From Climacteris rufus (lineage: Eukaryota; Chordata; Aves; Passeriformes; Climacteridae): a stretch of DNA of 64,000 nucleotides. Positions 52,201 to 64,000 of the stretch are shown one piece after another. The position numbers and the translations under genes were made by a program. The notes beneath the pieces are model-generated. The model saw only the letters and a list, made by a program, of their open reading frames with translations, had not been told where the DNA came from and did no database searches. Numbering within the stretch: the stretch's first letter is position 1; each line of letters begins with the position of its first letter. Location of the stretch: positions 562,762-626,761 of the forward strand of contig VZRZ01008561.1 in assembly GCA_013398175.1 (NCBI GenBank), read 5' to 3'.

Positions 52201-54269
52201 AACTCAAGAATGGAGTTGCCATTAGCTTCAGGATCAAGCATTTATTAACTTTGTTCAAAGGCAACAGTCATCTCTACAGGGCAGTTCTAAGAGAAGTAAT
52301 AAGGATCTCATATGGCTATCTGTATGTCTAGGGCTTGCATGAAAACAGTCTGTGTGTCAGTAGATAATTATTTTGTATGAGTTCTGGATGTTGGCCCAGG
52401 TAAACAAAAGCATTTAGTAGTTGAAGCTACAGTTGTTTAATGATGAAATGTTTTGCAAAGCCTTTCCAAGAACAGTCAACTGTTTCAGGATGACCTGTGG
52501 CAAGCTGGAAAAAAGATGGTGCATGTTTTATTTATGGTGTTTCATTTTTATCTGTTCACATATTCATTGTTTTGACAGACAGTGCAATCTTTAAATGATT
52601 TTTGTGGAAAGATGCCTTTCCGTTAGAAAACTGCTTTTTGAGATGCAATCTGCAGCAATGGTCAGATATTGAGCCTGCTCAGGACAGTACCCAAGGAATG
52701 AAGAGGTCTCACTAATAAAAAACTCTGCTGTCTCTAACATTTGGGTATGACTGTATTTTAACCTCTCCTTGCTATCCCAGGAAGAGGGTGGAAATTTTCT
52801 GTAATAAAGGCTGCATAATACTAAACACAAAGGGGAAAGTAATGCAAATCCATTTTGCCACACAGAAGTAGGGCAGGTGGACTAAGAGAGGCCCTTGTGT
52901 CAAAGTATTACTCCTTATGGGAACCAGAGACGTGAGGGGTTAAAGATCCTGATAAAGAGGGAAAGGTATGGCAGACTTCAGAGTCTGGCAAGAAGTACAA
53001 CACCTCTGTGTGACCATCCTGACACGATAGCAATCTGACATCAGGTCCACAGAGAGTGTGCCAGTTCTTAAATCTGTCTAGAATAACATCACTGAAAAAG
53101 AGAATTCAGGCAGAATTCAGGCACCTCTAAGAGATTTGTTTTCTACATTATCCTCACAAATTTATTCATGGTACTGCCAACACAGATCTGCTAACTCCAA
53201 CCAAGCCCTTTAGAACTGGGAGTCCTTCACTCCACAGCTTAGGGGAGAAACAGAATTGCTCTATTCTGTCCAGTCTGGGAGAATATAGGGCAGGTCTGGG
53301 TGCAGTAGGCAGGGCCAGATAAAATAAACTCAGCATGCAGCAATAGGAGCACATCTTGCCCTATTCACAGGGGAGTTAAAAGGATGCAGCTTGTCTCCCT
53401 TCAGCTAAAAGTCAGATGGACCTGTCTCCTCAGCAATGAAATTTCTACTATTCTGAGCACAGAATCCATCCTTTAAGGAATTACTCAGTCCTTAAGGTAG
53501 AGAAATGCAGTCATTTGGCCAGAACTAAATGAGTTTGCAGCTAGCTCAAAGGTATTGTGTTTTAGCTCACACAGCAGACTCAAAAGAATTGGGGTTTATG
53601 CTTTTTGTCAATGCAGCATTTAGAGGGTCAGAGATGAGATAGGACCTCAGGTTTCCTGCCATGCATGTCAGTACTCAGACCCTGCAGGAAGGAGTCCAAG
53701 AGGTACTGATGGAGACAACTTCACTGGGATGTCTCCAGGACAGTCAGAGAGTGATAAGCAACAGGCAGGGCAAAGTTAATGCAAATTTACAACTTTGTAA
53801 GGTGATCTACTTTGTGGCTTCTCCTCTCCCCTGTGTCAGGCCATGTTCACTTCTTAATTATCATGGTGAAACTCCAGTGTAACACTAACAAAGTCCTTCA
53901 TATTAATTCATATGCATTGGTAAGAATTAAATTCGAATACAGCTCTCAAAAAGTAGCATTTGCATATCTCGCTAGAGCAAATGAATTGCACTGAGTCACC
54001 ATGAAAATTGACTGAGTAAGCTAAATGCATAGTTTGGCTAGAGTCAGCAAGCAGGATACTTTGTCTCCACTCCCACAGACAGAAATCCACACCAAGATTT
54101 TTTGGTGTGCAAATGAGCCTGATTTACTTTGATTATAAAACAGACTCATAGCTTAATAAAAGAAACCAAATTGCCTTAACTTGCATGTGCATGTGGAACC
54201 TCCATAAATTATGGCCATATATAATGAATGGATTAAAGCCACAGAAGTTACATGAAAGCAAATGTTCCA
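49255..54269. other. Unique DNA, no gene confirmed
   Basis: Low-copy sequence. Three minus-strand open frames cluster at 50555-50773, 51257-51451 and 50860-51285 (72, 64 and 141 codons). They have no domain that I recognise and are treated as a weak finding only. A short duplication at 53101-53122 is listed separately. Confidence 0.5.
53101..53122 (+). repeat. 11-bp tandem duplication
   Basis: agaattcaggc is repeated twice without spacer. Confidence 0.95.
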
Positions 54270-54366
54270 ATCAAACTTTTGCTATGGTGCAAATCTGAAG
54301 TGACTTCACCAATGTCAGTGAAGTTACCCTGAGTTTACATTGGCTTAGCTGAAAACAGATTCTCCT
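54270..54366. repeat. Probable relic of ancient amniote repeat
   Basis: The order 'tgcaaatctgaagtgactt', 'caccaatgtcagtgaagtta', 'ccctgagtttacattggctt' and 'agctgaaaacagattctcc' resembles an old interspersed repeat that I remember from turtle, crocodile and bird genomes (gaagtcagtggagttac, then a tttacac segment). I do not know its family name. If correct it predates all CR1 copies here. Confidence 0.4.
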
Positions 54367-57300
54367 CATTAATGTTCAGCTGAAACTTCCACATGACAAG
54401 CAGCATCACGAGGCTGATTTTTAAAGGTGCAGACTTTTTCACATTACATGTAAGATTCCTGGTCCTTGCGAAGCCTCAAAATAACATCCTGGGAAAATAT
54501 CGCCTGTGAAGGAGACTTGTCAGTATATGACATTTTGTGTCATCGTATAATTCTACATGTGTGCTCCACATATTTAACAGTCCCTTTTTCCTGGGTACAA
54601 CATACCCGGCATCCAAGCATTGGTAAAGATCGGATTTCACTTGGCTTTTTGCTTCCAGTGTTTGTTTCAGGGAAGGTAGATAGTATCTCCACCAAATTAT
54701 GAGTGGTGACTTTTTCTACCAAGAGTTGGAAGTATATGTTTTAAACTTCCAAATGAAATATGCTTGAAGAAAACGAATAACCCTGTTTTAAAATTCGGCA
54801 TTCACCACAGCCGTTGTTCAAAGTCTCAGACTGACAAAAAAGACACAAAATCTGTGAAATTCCAGCCACCGTGCATTTAAAATGCCAGGGGCTGGCACTG
54901 CAGCCGGGTGTTAGAGGTTTGCTTCCCAAAGTGAGCATCCCTCTACAGGCTGGCAAGTGGGTGCTCTGGTGTGAGTGCATGAGGCAGGAGTTGGTGTAAG
55001 CCCACCCCTCCAGCAAGCACAGTTGAGAAATAACCTCGGAGATCATCATGTGAGCTGAGTCCCTTTCAGTGACTGTGACACTGCAACCACTCCAGCTGTG
55101 ACCAACATGTTCTTCAGTGTGTGAGTCACCAGGATGCTTTACGAAAGGTGTTTATGGCACAGAAACTATTTTTGCTGTTGACTTGTGAATTAAGTGAACT
55201 CACCAGCACACACTATGTTCCTCTCTTACCCACAGTTTTTGATTCTGACTTTTTAAGCCCTTTTGACAGAAGAACATAAATCTTAACTCCAGTTTCATGT
55301 TTACCCCTGAGCAATGGCTATGTGTGGGAGTAACAGCTGGCAGACATTTTGACCAGAGTTAGACCAAGTAAAGTCACTTCAGATTCACTTTTCTCTTTCT
55401 CACGCACAGGAATTCTCCTGTAGAAGGATGTTGTAATGAGGGTGTGACACACAGGAATGTCAGGAAAAAAAATGAACTGCATTTTTTTTTTCTGATATAT
55501 AGAGATCTAGAGTAAGGGTTTAAAAAGTTACTGCACTTTCCTGATGTTAGAGGTGGAGAAAACTATTTTTTGAGACCTTGATAACCTCAGAAGAAGCCCC
55601 CAGCCCTCATATCTCATAGGAAATGTTAATTGCTGCCATGAAAACTTGTCCTGGATCCCAGCAACTGCCTTTCTGTCTTTTAGAGGAGTGAAATTCTCAC
55701 CCCAGACAGAGCTGGAAACTTCAACAGAAGGCAGGAGCATAGCATGAACTTGATAGACTCAGGATCTTAAATAACCAAGATGCTTTGTAGGAAACACAAA
55801 AGATCCCAGAGCCAGAAACACCTGCCCACCGTTGCCAGAGTGCTTCCACATTCCCTCTGTGCTGCGACTGCAGTGGGCAGCCAAAGCCAGGAGCAGCTGT
55901 CTACCCTCGAGGGAAAGCGTTGTGAACAGTGCTTGTTCACACTCCTTTTTACTCTGAAAACATCTATTTACTGATGTTTAAAAACACACAGTTGAAGGTA
56001 TGAGTGACTGCCACATCCTGCTCCTCTCTGAGCACTGCTTTTATCACAACAGGGGCTGGGTTAAGGCTGCCATTGCACGATAGGGAGTGCAGGGCTCCAT
56101 CCTTTAGAATAGCTTCATTAGGAAAAACGCAAACAAACACCTCCCTGGAAGTGGCAGGCTTTCTGTTTACTCTCTTCCCAGAGTTTCCAGCTGAGAAGCA
56201 ACTTGAACCTTACTCTGTCTTGTGGTTTAATGATGTTTTCAACAAGCTTGGCATCATGAAGGGAGGTTTGAAGCTGTTCTCTTCTCCCCTAAAGTCATGA
56301 CTGAGACCCTTTTTCACTGCTGAGGATGGGATTGCAGTAATCAACCCAATTCCAAGGTAATCACATGATGATACTATCACTTTAATCTGCTTATCATTTG
56401 CCAGTGGAGACATATGAAGCAGCAGCCAGAGGAGTGGCCAGGAGCACCAACTTTCCTTGGAACTTTAAAATCATTCCTCCTGAGAAAAAGAATGAATGAA
56501 ATTCAGAGGTTTAAATACCAGTATATGCCCCTTCTTCTTTCCCACAGGACTTTAGCTTAGGCTATATTGTGGATGTCACACTTGGGCTAATGACTGTGAC
56601 CTCCCTTTGTGCCCACTCACGGACAGAAGACTCACAGTGAGATAAAAGCATCTCCATCTGGAAACCTTGCCCTAACTTCTCCTGTGCAAAGTGAGCTAGG
56701 GAGGGAGAGTGTTTTGAGCTGGGACAGTTGAAGTAGATTTGATAAAGTTAATTTTGGATGTCAGGCCAAAATATGAGCCAAGTAAGAATAAGGTAATCTT
56801 GACATGAAGGGCAACTTGCAGCAGCTTCTGGGATTTCTTGGTACTGAGCCAGGGACGAATTTGGAGTCTCAGAGCCAGCTCTGCCCTCTTCTTGACAGAG
56901 TTCAACAGTATATTGTGAACTGGTCAAGGGATTCTATTCTACTCTTTCATAATGTGAACTATTTGGGAGCTGCTGAATGGGGCCAAAATAAGATCATAGG
57001 TGCAATGAGGACTTTTCATCAGACATATGCCCTGATACTGCAGATATGCTCCAGCAAAAGTATCTCATCCACAAGTACAAGGAGGACAGCCTATCACAGC
57101 AGCCTTTTACACCTTCTGGAAAGTCATCTCAAGTGATTCCTGGTGATAAAACATTTCATTTACTCCAGTTAGGGTCCTTAGATGATCAGATCAGATTTCA
57201 TATGGATAAATTGCAGCCAGCTAGATAGAAAACAGTAAAATATTTCACTCAACACTTCCAATTTCAAGTTCAACTCAATGTCACAGAAATAGCCTTGCTT

Positions 57301-58138
57301 AGAAAATATCTCTGAATCAAGATACTTAGTGCTTCAAGTACATCCAACAAGATCTATCTAAACAGCAGCATTAATGAAATGATAGTGTGTCCAGCCTCTG
57401 AGTGCAATAAAGCAGAAAGCACTGAAATTTGCAATTCGGCTGTGTTTAACTCTTTGATTAAATTTGTCATCTGTATTTCTAGGCTTTAGGATTTTCCCCT
57501 GTAAGTGGGAAGCAAATTCTGCAGCAGTTTTAGTGTGTTGCAAAAATTGAGCTTCTAAACACAACGAAAAAAGCAGTGAGTCCCAGTGGACAGGACCCAA
57601 ACTGTCTGTTTACAGGCAAGTAGAGAAAGCCCCTCAGGATGGAAAAAATACAGCAACAACAAAATTTTCCTTTAAACAAACACCAGACACTAACCAGCTC
57701 ACTCTTCCAGATAACATCCATGACTTACTGAACTGTTGCAAAAACATAGTCATTGTGTTGTTAAAAGAAAGTGAATGTTTGATTTAGACACAGCTGCAAA
57801 AATACCTAGGAAGAAACCTAGAGTCTTGAGTCTCATATTACTGTCAAAATGAAGTTAAATGACAAGGAGGACCTACCACATGAAATACTTTTACAATTCT
57901 CAATCACGATTTGCATTGTACAAGTTAACAATCATGAGACTTCCTGTTTTTCAGTTAAATCTTACCAAACTAATCATCCATAAATTTACAATGTAGAAAC
58001 CATTCAAATGAACTTCTGAATCAAGCTGCCAGTGAAGTTTGTCTTTCTGCAAAACAAGGCCCTCAAAACTGCATAGCTGTTCTCAGATTTTAACAGGGAG
58101 TCTGAGGCACCTTTGTACAGTAAGTGATTACACAATTA
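54367..58138. other. Unique DNA, no gene seen
   Basis: Low-copy sequence. The part 54870-55080 is more GC-rich. The 110-codon plus frame at 56804-57136 has no domain I know and its minus overlap is similar in size, so it is not called. Confidence 0.5.
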
Positions 58139-58154
58139 TTTTTTTTTTTTTTTT
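58139..58154 (+). repeat. T16 homopolymer
   Basis: Sixteen T residues lie about 68 bases before the 5' edge of the next CR1. No attached minus-strand retroelement is recognisable. Confidence 0.95.
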
Positions 58155-58221
58155 GCAATTCAAAGACAAACAGACTTTCTGCATTAGAGTCTATGCAGAG
58201 GCCTCTGAAATGGAGAAAAAG

Positions 58222-59039
58222 ATGGCAAAAGGATGCCATCCAGAGGGACTTGCACAGGCTTGAGAGATGGTCCAAGCAAATCTCGTGAAGTTCACTAAGG
58301 CCAAGAGCAAGGTCCTGTACCTGGGTCAGGGAAATCCTTCATATCATACAGGTAGGGTCAGGGATGAACTGAGAAGTTCTTGGGGATACCAGCAGACAAA
58401 AATTAAAAATGAGCTGGCAATATGCACTCACATCTCAGAAAGCCAGCCACATCCTGGGCTGCATGAAAAGCAGCACGGCCAGAAGTTCGAGGGAAGTGAT
58501 TCTGCCCCCCTACTCCACTCTCATGAGACCCCACCTCAAGTGTTGCATCCAATTCAGATCTCCAGAACAAGAAAGACATGAACCTCTTAGAGGGGGTCTA
58601 GGTTGTGGCACAAAAATTATGAGAGGGATGGAATACCTCTCCTATGAAGAAGGGCCAAGACAGTTGGGGTTGTTCAGCCTGGAGAAGGGAAAGCTTTGGG
58701 TAGAGCTCCTTAAAGCCTTTCAGTGTAAAAGGCCTTACAGGAAAGATGGACAGAGACTTTTTACTGGGGCTTGTACTAAAAGGACAAGGGGTAATGGCTT
58801 TAAACTAAAAGAGCATGAAAAGGACATAAATAATTCTTTACAATGAGAGTAATGAGGCAGTGAAACAGGTTTTCCAGAGAAGTTGTGAATGTCTCATCCC
58901 TTCAGGTATTCAAAGTCAGACTGGACAGATGTTTGAGCAACTTGATCTAGTGAAAGATGTCCCTGTCCATGGCAATGCAGGATGGGCTAGATGATCTCTG
59001 AAGGTCCCTTCCAACCCAAAGCATTCTGTGATTCTGTGA
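58222..59039 (+). mobile_element. CR1 LINE, 3' 0.8 kb
   Basis: A 5'-truncated CR1. Marks are 'gatgccatccagagggactt', 'gttcactaaggccaagagca', 'aaggtcctgtacctgggtca', 'gggctgcatgaaaagcagca', 'agggaagtgattctgccccc', 'ggggttgttcagcctggaga', 'acaaggggtaatggctttaa', 'gagcaacttgatctagtgaa', 'aaggtcccttccaacccaaa' and two terminal attctgtg units. The frame at 58409-58846 holds the decayed C-terminus (MRPHLKCCIQF, LGLFSLEKGKL), with a Cys for the usual Tyr in the signature. Confidence 0.93.
58409..58846 (+). pseudogene. CR1 ORF2 C-terminal remnant
   Basis: A 145-codon open frame within the CR1. Residues about 42-52 read MRPHLKCCIQF (family form VRPHLEYCVQFW), followed by LGLFSLEKGKL near residue 86 and RTRGNGFKLKEHE near residue 123. 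The order is that of the CR1 ORF2 tail read into the 3' region. Endonuclease and RT domains are absent. It remains open by chance and is not a gene. Confidence 0.75.
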
Positions 59040-59740
59040 AGAGTAGGTCAGATGTAGGAACTACGTTGTTGTCCCCTAGTGCTAGGAGAGATGGATCCCT
59101 TCCACAGCCTCTGTGCCCAGCTCTGGGAAGTGTCAAGGCTGAGATACCTGGCACTGTATGGGTCTATAATGGTCAAGACAGTTGAAGCCCAAGCTGTGTG
59201 AAGAAAAAGCTTGAACTCATGTCAAGGTATTCAACATGCTTAGAATTTGCTGTTATGAGAGGCAGGTTTGGTCTGGCAAAGGCATTAGAGGTGCAGGTAA
59301 GCCCTGAAAGATTTGTTAGCCCAGTCTTAAGTGATTAAGTACACACACCCTCAATATCTTCATTTAAGAAAATATCTACATTTTGGAGCAGATAGGAAAT
59401 GTGTACAACCAGTCAAGATAAAATTACCTTCTTCCTTTCTGACATTACCTAATTAGATGCTTGCTCTTCTATCTGTATTGTCTATGCCTGCATTAGTCTT
59501 AAAAGTCTGTTCTGATCTCTGTATGTGTGAAGACAACTACATTTTTAACACAGCAGCACTACACATGATGTCTCCTAATGCCAAGAAATAGTAAAGCTTT
59601 GAGGAATGCTTGTCAACAGGTCTGTTCCACTCCTGTGAACATAATCACCATCCACCATTACATCAGAATTAGAGGAAAATATTGCATTCGGTGGGAAAGG
59701 AAGTGAGTGGGTAACTACTGAAGTAGCTTCTGGTTATAGT
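59040..59740. other. Unique DNA, no gene seen
   Basis: Short low-copy spacer between the CR1 and the next relic; no recognisable features. Confidence 0.5.
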
Positions 59741-59942
59741 GGGCAGGACAAGAATAATGAGTTCGGCTTCTGGCAAAGAAGATTTACGTCAGACATTAGG
59801 AAATATTTCTAATGATAAGAACAGCAAAGAACAGGAATTGCCTGAGGATTCTGTGACACCTCTACACTGGAGGTCTTTAAAAACAAGTGAGATTCACATT
59901 TACCAGGAGTGGCCTGGGTAGAGGAGATGCTGCCTTGGGTAT
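59741..59942 (+). mobile_element. Degenerate CR1-like relic
   Basis: The order gggcaggacaagaataatga, 'ttacgtcagacattaggaaa', 'cacctctacactggaggtct', ttaaaaacaagtgaga and 'gatgctgccttgggta' resembles the 3' part of an old CR1 (L3-like) family that is widespread in reptiles and birds. No terminal repeat units are left. The match is by eye and uncertain. Confidence 0.4.
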
Positions 59943-62900
59943 CTGTACCTCCCAGGTAACCTCCTTTCTGCTCAATGCTGCCATCATCCCCACTAATTCT
60001 CTATGGCCTTGTTGTTGGGGTTGTGGAACTAAAAAGATAAAGAAACTAATGAAATTCTTTGGGTATTATTCTTAGCAGGAAGCTTACCAGAAAGCAGGAA
60101 AATTTCTAGGAAGATCTCAGGATCTTGAAGCCCTCACCAAGTCCCTCTAGCCAGCAGAAAATTATAATCATATGCCTTTGCTTCACTCAGATGAGGCCCA
60201 AGAGGTGGTGGCCATGACCCTCAAGCTATTCACCTGATGTTTGAGTTCTGGGAGATTATCAAGCAGCACACGATGGAAAAGAGTGGAAAAATCTCCCTGG
60301 TATATTTCAGACAACACATAGGGAGTGCAGTGAGCTCTCCTGGCACACTGGTTTGTGAGCTACTAATAAACCAAACCTGATCCTGGCTGGGAAAATGAAA
60401 TCCCCCAAAATTAAGTGTCAGTGTTTTGACCCATGAATAGATGACAATTATATAAGATAAAAGGCATCATAAGCAGTACTGCCCTTAGACATACAGAGAC
60501 AACTACCGGAAAATTTTATGTTATGAAAATATACCTACACAAAATCTGATTAGCAGTAAATAACATTTCAAGTGCTTTAGGTCTTCTGTCATTTCTCTCA
60601 CAGGCAAGAAGGACTTTGGAACTGATACAGCTCAGCCAGACACAGAGTTTATCTCTAGATTCTCTATTTCCTTTTGTAAAACCATAAAGAACAGGGCTTA
60701 CATGTCTTCTAATGTTTAATTCTTGTGTATTTCCTAGAAACATATGTTTCCTCTTTCAAGAGTAGATAATTTCTCACAACAAGTTGCTGGAGGGGTTTGC
60801 CAATTTGTAAAATTTTGTACTACTTTAAAATTAAAAAACAAAAAGAAAATTATGAACAGTTCCAGTGGCCAGGAAAAACAATACACACACTGATCTGTGA
60901 TTATCAGTGTCTTTGGTGAGTATGTGACATATGTAATTGGTGAACAGCCTTTGGTCTGGCATTCACTTGCACAGTAAAGTAGTATTTTTGTAATAAATTC
61001 AAACAGCAAACAAAGTTCTAAATACCTCCTTGTTTCCAAACTAGCCAGGAATAAAGGGAAATAGTCTCAGTTCTCTACATCATTTATCATAATGTCTAAA
61101 GCCAAGTTTTAACTTGCTTTAAAATCTGGAATAATCCTATGAATGGCATACATAGTGAAGAAATTGCCAACAACTCTTGACTCCCTTTCACATTTATAAA
61201 GGGATTATCAAAAGCACTCAGCACTGGCCAAACACTGTTTTACTGGAGTAAACAGAAGCAGAAACTCCCCACAAAAAGGTCTGAAAAGCCTTAGATAATA
61301 GTTTTATGAAGGAGAATTAAATTTAAGTGACATTTTAATTACCACAGTCTCACCGAGAAACAGAGTTGCTTTCCAGTAAGGCCTCCAGTCCAGTTTAGTG
61401 TCATAGGAAACAACAGAACAGGACCTTTTCCCTCAATACCATGTGTAGCACTTACACTGAGAATCACCTGTGTTTCTCCTTTGCCCCACACTTAACACAC
61501 ACTACACAAACTTGGGTGGAACATTTGCTGAATAAAAGGTTATCCAAAGGCAAATGGGCATAAGCAATAAGTGAGAACTCACAAGAATTGTCCACACTAG
61601 AGCTCCATCTAGCTATTAACTCATCTTCTTTATCCAGCACTAGGAGCAGCCTTGTGGATAGCTCACCTTGAAAATGCACATGGTTATCATCCAGCTGGAC
61701 CAAAAGGAAACATATTCTCCTATTAATGTGCAAATGAGCAGTGTCTAATAGTGCTAATCAGTGTTGCACAGGGAAAAAATAGTGTTCTCAGGAAGATAAT
61801 GGTAAGTAGCTGATGAGCAGAAGGGTTTTCTAGTGACTAGTTAGCCACCCCCTGTGCTGCCCACTGATGCCTCTGGACAGTTGTTTCATTAGGAGAAGCT
61901 CCACATCAAGCCATACTGCTTTTGCAAATAAAAAACTATCCAATTAAGAATCTTATTTCTTCTGAGCAGCCAGCTATGTAGGCTTAACTGAACTCTTGAT
62001 GATGACTAAATCTTTTTATCCTTTGTAATATATTTTTACTGTGTACCCCTGTGTGAGACGGAAACACTTAAACTGATAATGATGAGAGGGTGGGAATGTA
62101 TGTGTCAGGCAAAATGCTGTGACTAAACTCCCATTTGCAGTGAGGCACCAAGCTCAGGCACTGGCAGGAAAAACACCTCATTGAATCAGCACTTCCCAAA
62201 CCAGTGTGTGAAACAAACATGCAGCAGTATTGCCAAGTTTTGCAGCAGAGAACAAAGGATGCCTGGGAGTTGAATTGGATCCTAGCGCTTAAAATCTTTC
62301 AGTATAGGATGCTGCCCTACTTCTGATTCTTTGGTTAGCTTATGTTGTGTTGGCTTAGGTATCTCTCCACAGCATTACTCTACATGGTGCAGACAGGCAG
62401 ACTCCTACTTGTTTTATTCATCAATTCTCCCCACATTTTGCTATTCCTGCACTCTTTTATGCATTTTTAGCATAAGTAAATACACTCTGCTTAGTTCCTA
62501 TTGAGCAGCAATAATAGTCTAAGCCATGGGAGTGGGAACATTTCACCATTTGTCTTGCCACGTTTTCCAAGGCATGCTGCTGAAAGGGAGAGTGTTTGCA
62601 GGGAACTCAGTGATCCTGGCTTTACCCAGAGAAAATTCTTTGCTCACTAGGGAGGTTTTGAGAAAAGAAATCATTCTGTGACCCTGTTACTGAGAAGCTT
62701 CAGGCTGGTGTAAAACTATACCTGCCAATCCTTTGCAAATGGCAGTCACTTTAATGTCATTTGAGAATATGCTTTAGATGTTCCTCTAGGACACTGCACA
62801 TGTCCTGACTGGCAAAGCAATGCAGTTATTACAATTGACCTAGACTTAACCTTTGATCCTCAGAGAAGAGCTCTTAAGTCATTTTTTATTAGTCATCTCT

Positions 62901-63615
62901 TTTGGGTCATGCCTCTGCATCTACCTCTGTCACAATCCTTTCCTAACTCACCTCCAGGACAGATGCTGGCTGGCTTCTGGCAGTATATGCCAAGGGAGAA
63001 ATACACTCTACCTACTTCTGCTAATACCCCAAGGGCCCCACTTATCTTTCTGAAGGAAGCCTGGGAAAGTCTAGCAAAAGCAGGCAGGGCTGTGTTTTAT
63101 ACCTCTGAAGACTCTGATGAGAATACAGATTGGAGTACAGAGTTGACTCAAGGTATGCCACGAGGCAGCCAACTCTGAGGGCAGCTTGAGTATGTAAATT
63201 ACTGCCTGGCTTGTCTGCTTGGGCACACGGCTGTTGTGACAATTCCTTGCACAGGGATGTCCTCATGTTTGCACAGTGCCTTGCAGAATGGGCTTCCAGC
63301 CGGGACTTGGAGATGCAGGTGATAATCCAGTCAAACAAAGACATCCACTGCCATGTTCTGCAAAAGATACAGAAAGAAATACTCAAGCCCTGAGCCTGTC
63401 ATTGCGGGAGCTAAGCCTCTTGTGTCTTTTTCCATGCTACTGCCAGCATTTCTTTACAAATCACAGCCTTAGGTATTGTTACTTTATTTTTGATTACAAA
63501 AAAGACCCAGCTGGCTTCCCCAAGGTGTTTTCCTTCAAAAAGATGCTTGACATGGTACAAGGGTGAACAGCCTTCACAACTCTGTGATGTACCCACTGAG
63601 GTCTACAAATAGCAA
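59943..63615. other. Unique DNA, no gene seen
   Basis: Low-copy sequence without recognised repeats or exons. Open frames of 101 (minus, 60734-61039) and 114 codons (minus, 63042-63386) have no domain that I know. Confidence 0.5.
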
Positions 63616-64000
63616 TGTTGGGTTGACCATGGCTGAACAGTAGAAGCCCACCAAAGCTTTTTTTGTCATTCCCCTACTCAACTGGACAGGGTAGAAAAAA
63701 ATAACAAAAGGCTCATGAGTCAATGTAAGGAGAGGGAGAGATCATTCACCAATTACTATCAAGGGCAAAAAAGCCTCAACTTGGGGAACGAGTTTAATTT
63801 ATTCTAAATCAAATCAGAGTAGGATAATTAGAAATAAAATCAAATCTTAAAACACCTTCCCCCACCCGTTCCTTCTTCCTGGGCTCAACTGCACTTACCA
63901 TTTTCTCTCCTTCCTCCCATCCACTGGCACATGGGGATGAGGAGTGGAAGCTCACAAAAGTGGTCAGTTCACCCCTTGTCTCTCTCTCTCGTTCTTCTCA
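63616..64000 (+). mobile_element. Partial avian ERV LTR, cut by window end
   Basis: It begins tgttgggttgaccatggctg and goes on with 'agaagcccaccaaagc', ctcaactggacagggtag, 'aaaggctcatgagtcaatgt', 'gggagagatcattcaccaat', 'tcaacttggggaac', 'gagtaggataattagaaata' and 'cttaaaacaccttcccccac'. I remember this string of marks as a sequence repeated widely in bird genomes and linked to endogenous retroviruses. The rest lies outside the window, so length, ends and class cannot be judged. The orientation given is from the TG start and may be reversed. Confidence 0.5.

Noticed and set aside
56804..57136. 110-codon open frame as an exon or retrocopy
   Set aside because: No protein family recognised, the antisense strand has frames of similar size, and no A-tail or flanking duplication is seen.

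Overview
This 64 kb window is vertebrate nuclear DNA, almost certainly from a bird and probably from a passerine. The identification rests on repeats. There are several 5'-truncated copies of the avian LINE CR1, with their typical end: a pyrimidine-rich 'ggtcctttccaaccc' box followed by 8-bp attctatg/attctgtg units. Two solo LTRs belong to a family I know as abundant in songbird genomes. A tRNA-Ile-headed, CR1-tailed SINE matches TguSINE1 as I remember it. The rest is AT-rich, low-copy DNA. There are no bacterial-type operons and no CRISPR array, and I can recognise no complete protein-coding gene or functional RNA gene. The longest ATG-started open frame is 159 codons, about what chance gives in this much AT-rich sequence. 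The stretch is best described as an intergenic or large-intron segment.

Layout: 1-22250 is mostly unique sequence with low-complexity tracts, including a duplicated ATT microsatellite next to the only ambiguous base (10756). From 22251 to 35600 is a repeat-rich belt. It holds a short CR1 tail (22251-22347), a CR1 split by another CR1 (24164-25035), a solo ERV LTR split by a CR1 (27546-28983), and a plus-strand CR1 split by an antisense CR1 of about 1.95 kb that keeps reverse-transcriptase remnants (33068-35600). From 35601 to 64000 unique DNA dominates again. It is punctuated by the tRNA-derived SINE (38261-38393, minus), a CR1 (45003-45490), the second solo LTR (48668-49254), a CR1 (58222-59039), a faint old CR1-like relic (59741-59942) and an LTR-like sequence that runs off the window end (63616-64000).

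No genes act together here; what the sequence records is a history of insertions. The three nestings order events: each interrupted element is older than the one inside it. The CR1 RT remnants carry in-frame stops and frameshifts, so none of these copies can move by itself. I found no convincing new biological system. The items most worth a second look are the nested insertions, the passerine SINE, a perfect 16-bp inverted repeat inside the antisense CR1, the duplicated microsatellite beside the N, and two weak candidates (a possible conserved noncoding element near 14.1-14.6 kb and a minus-strand open-frame cluster near 50.6-51.4 kb).
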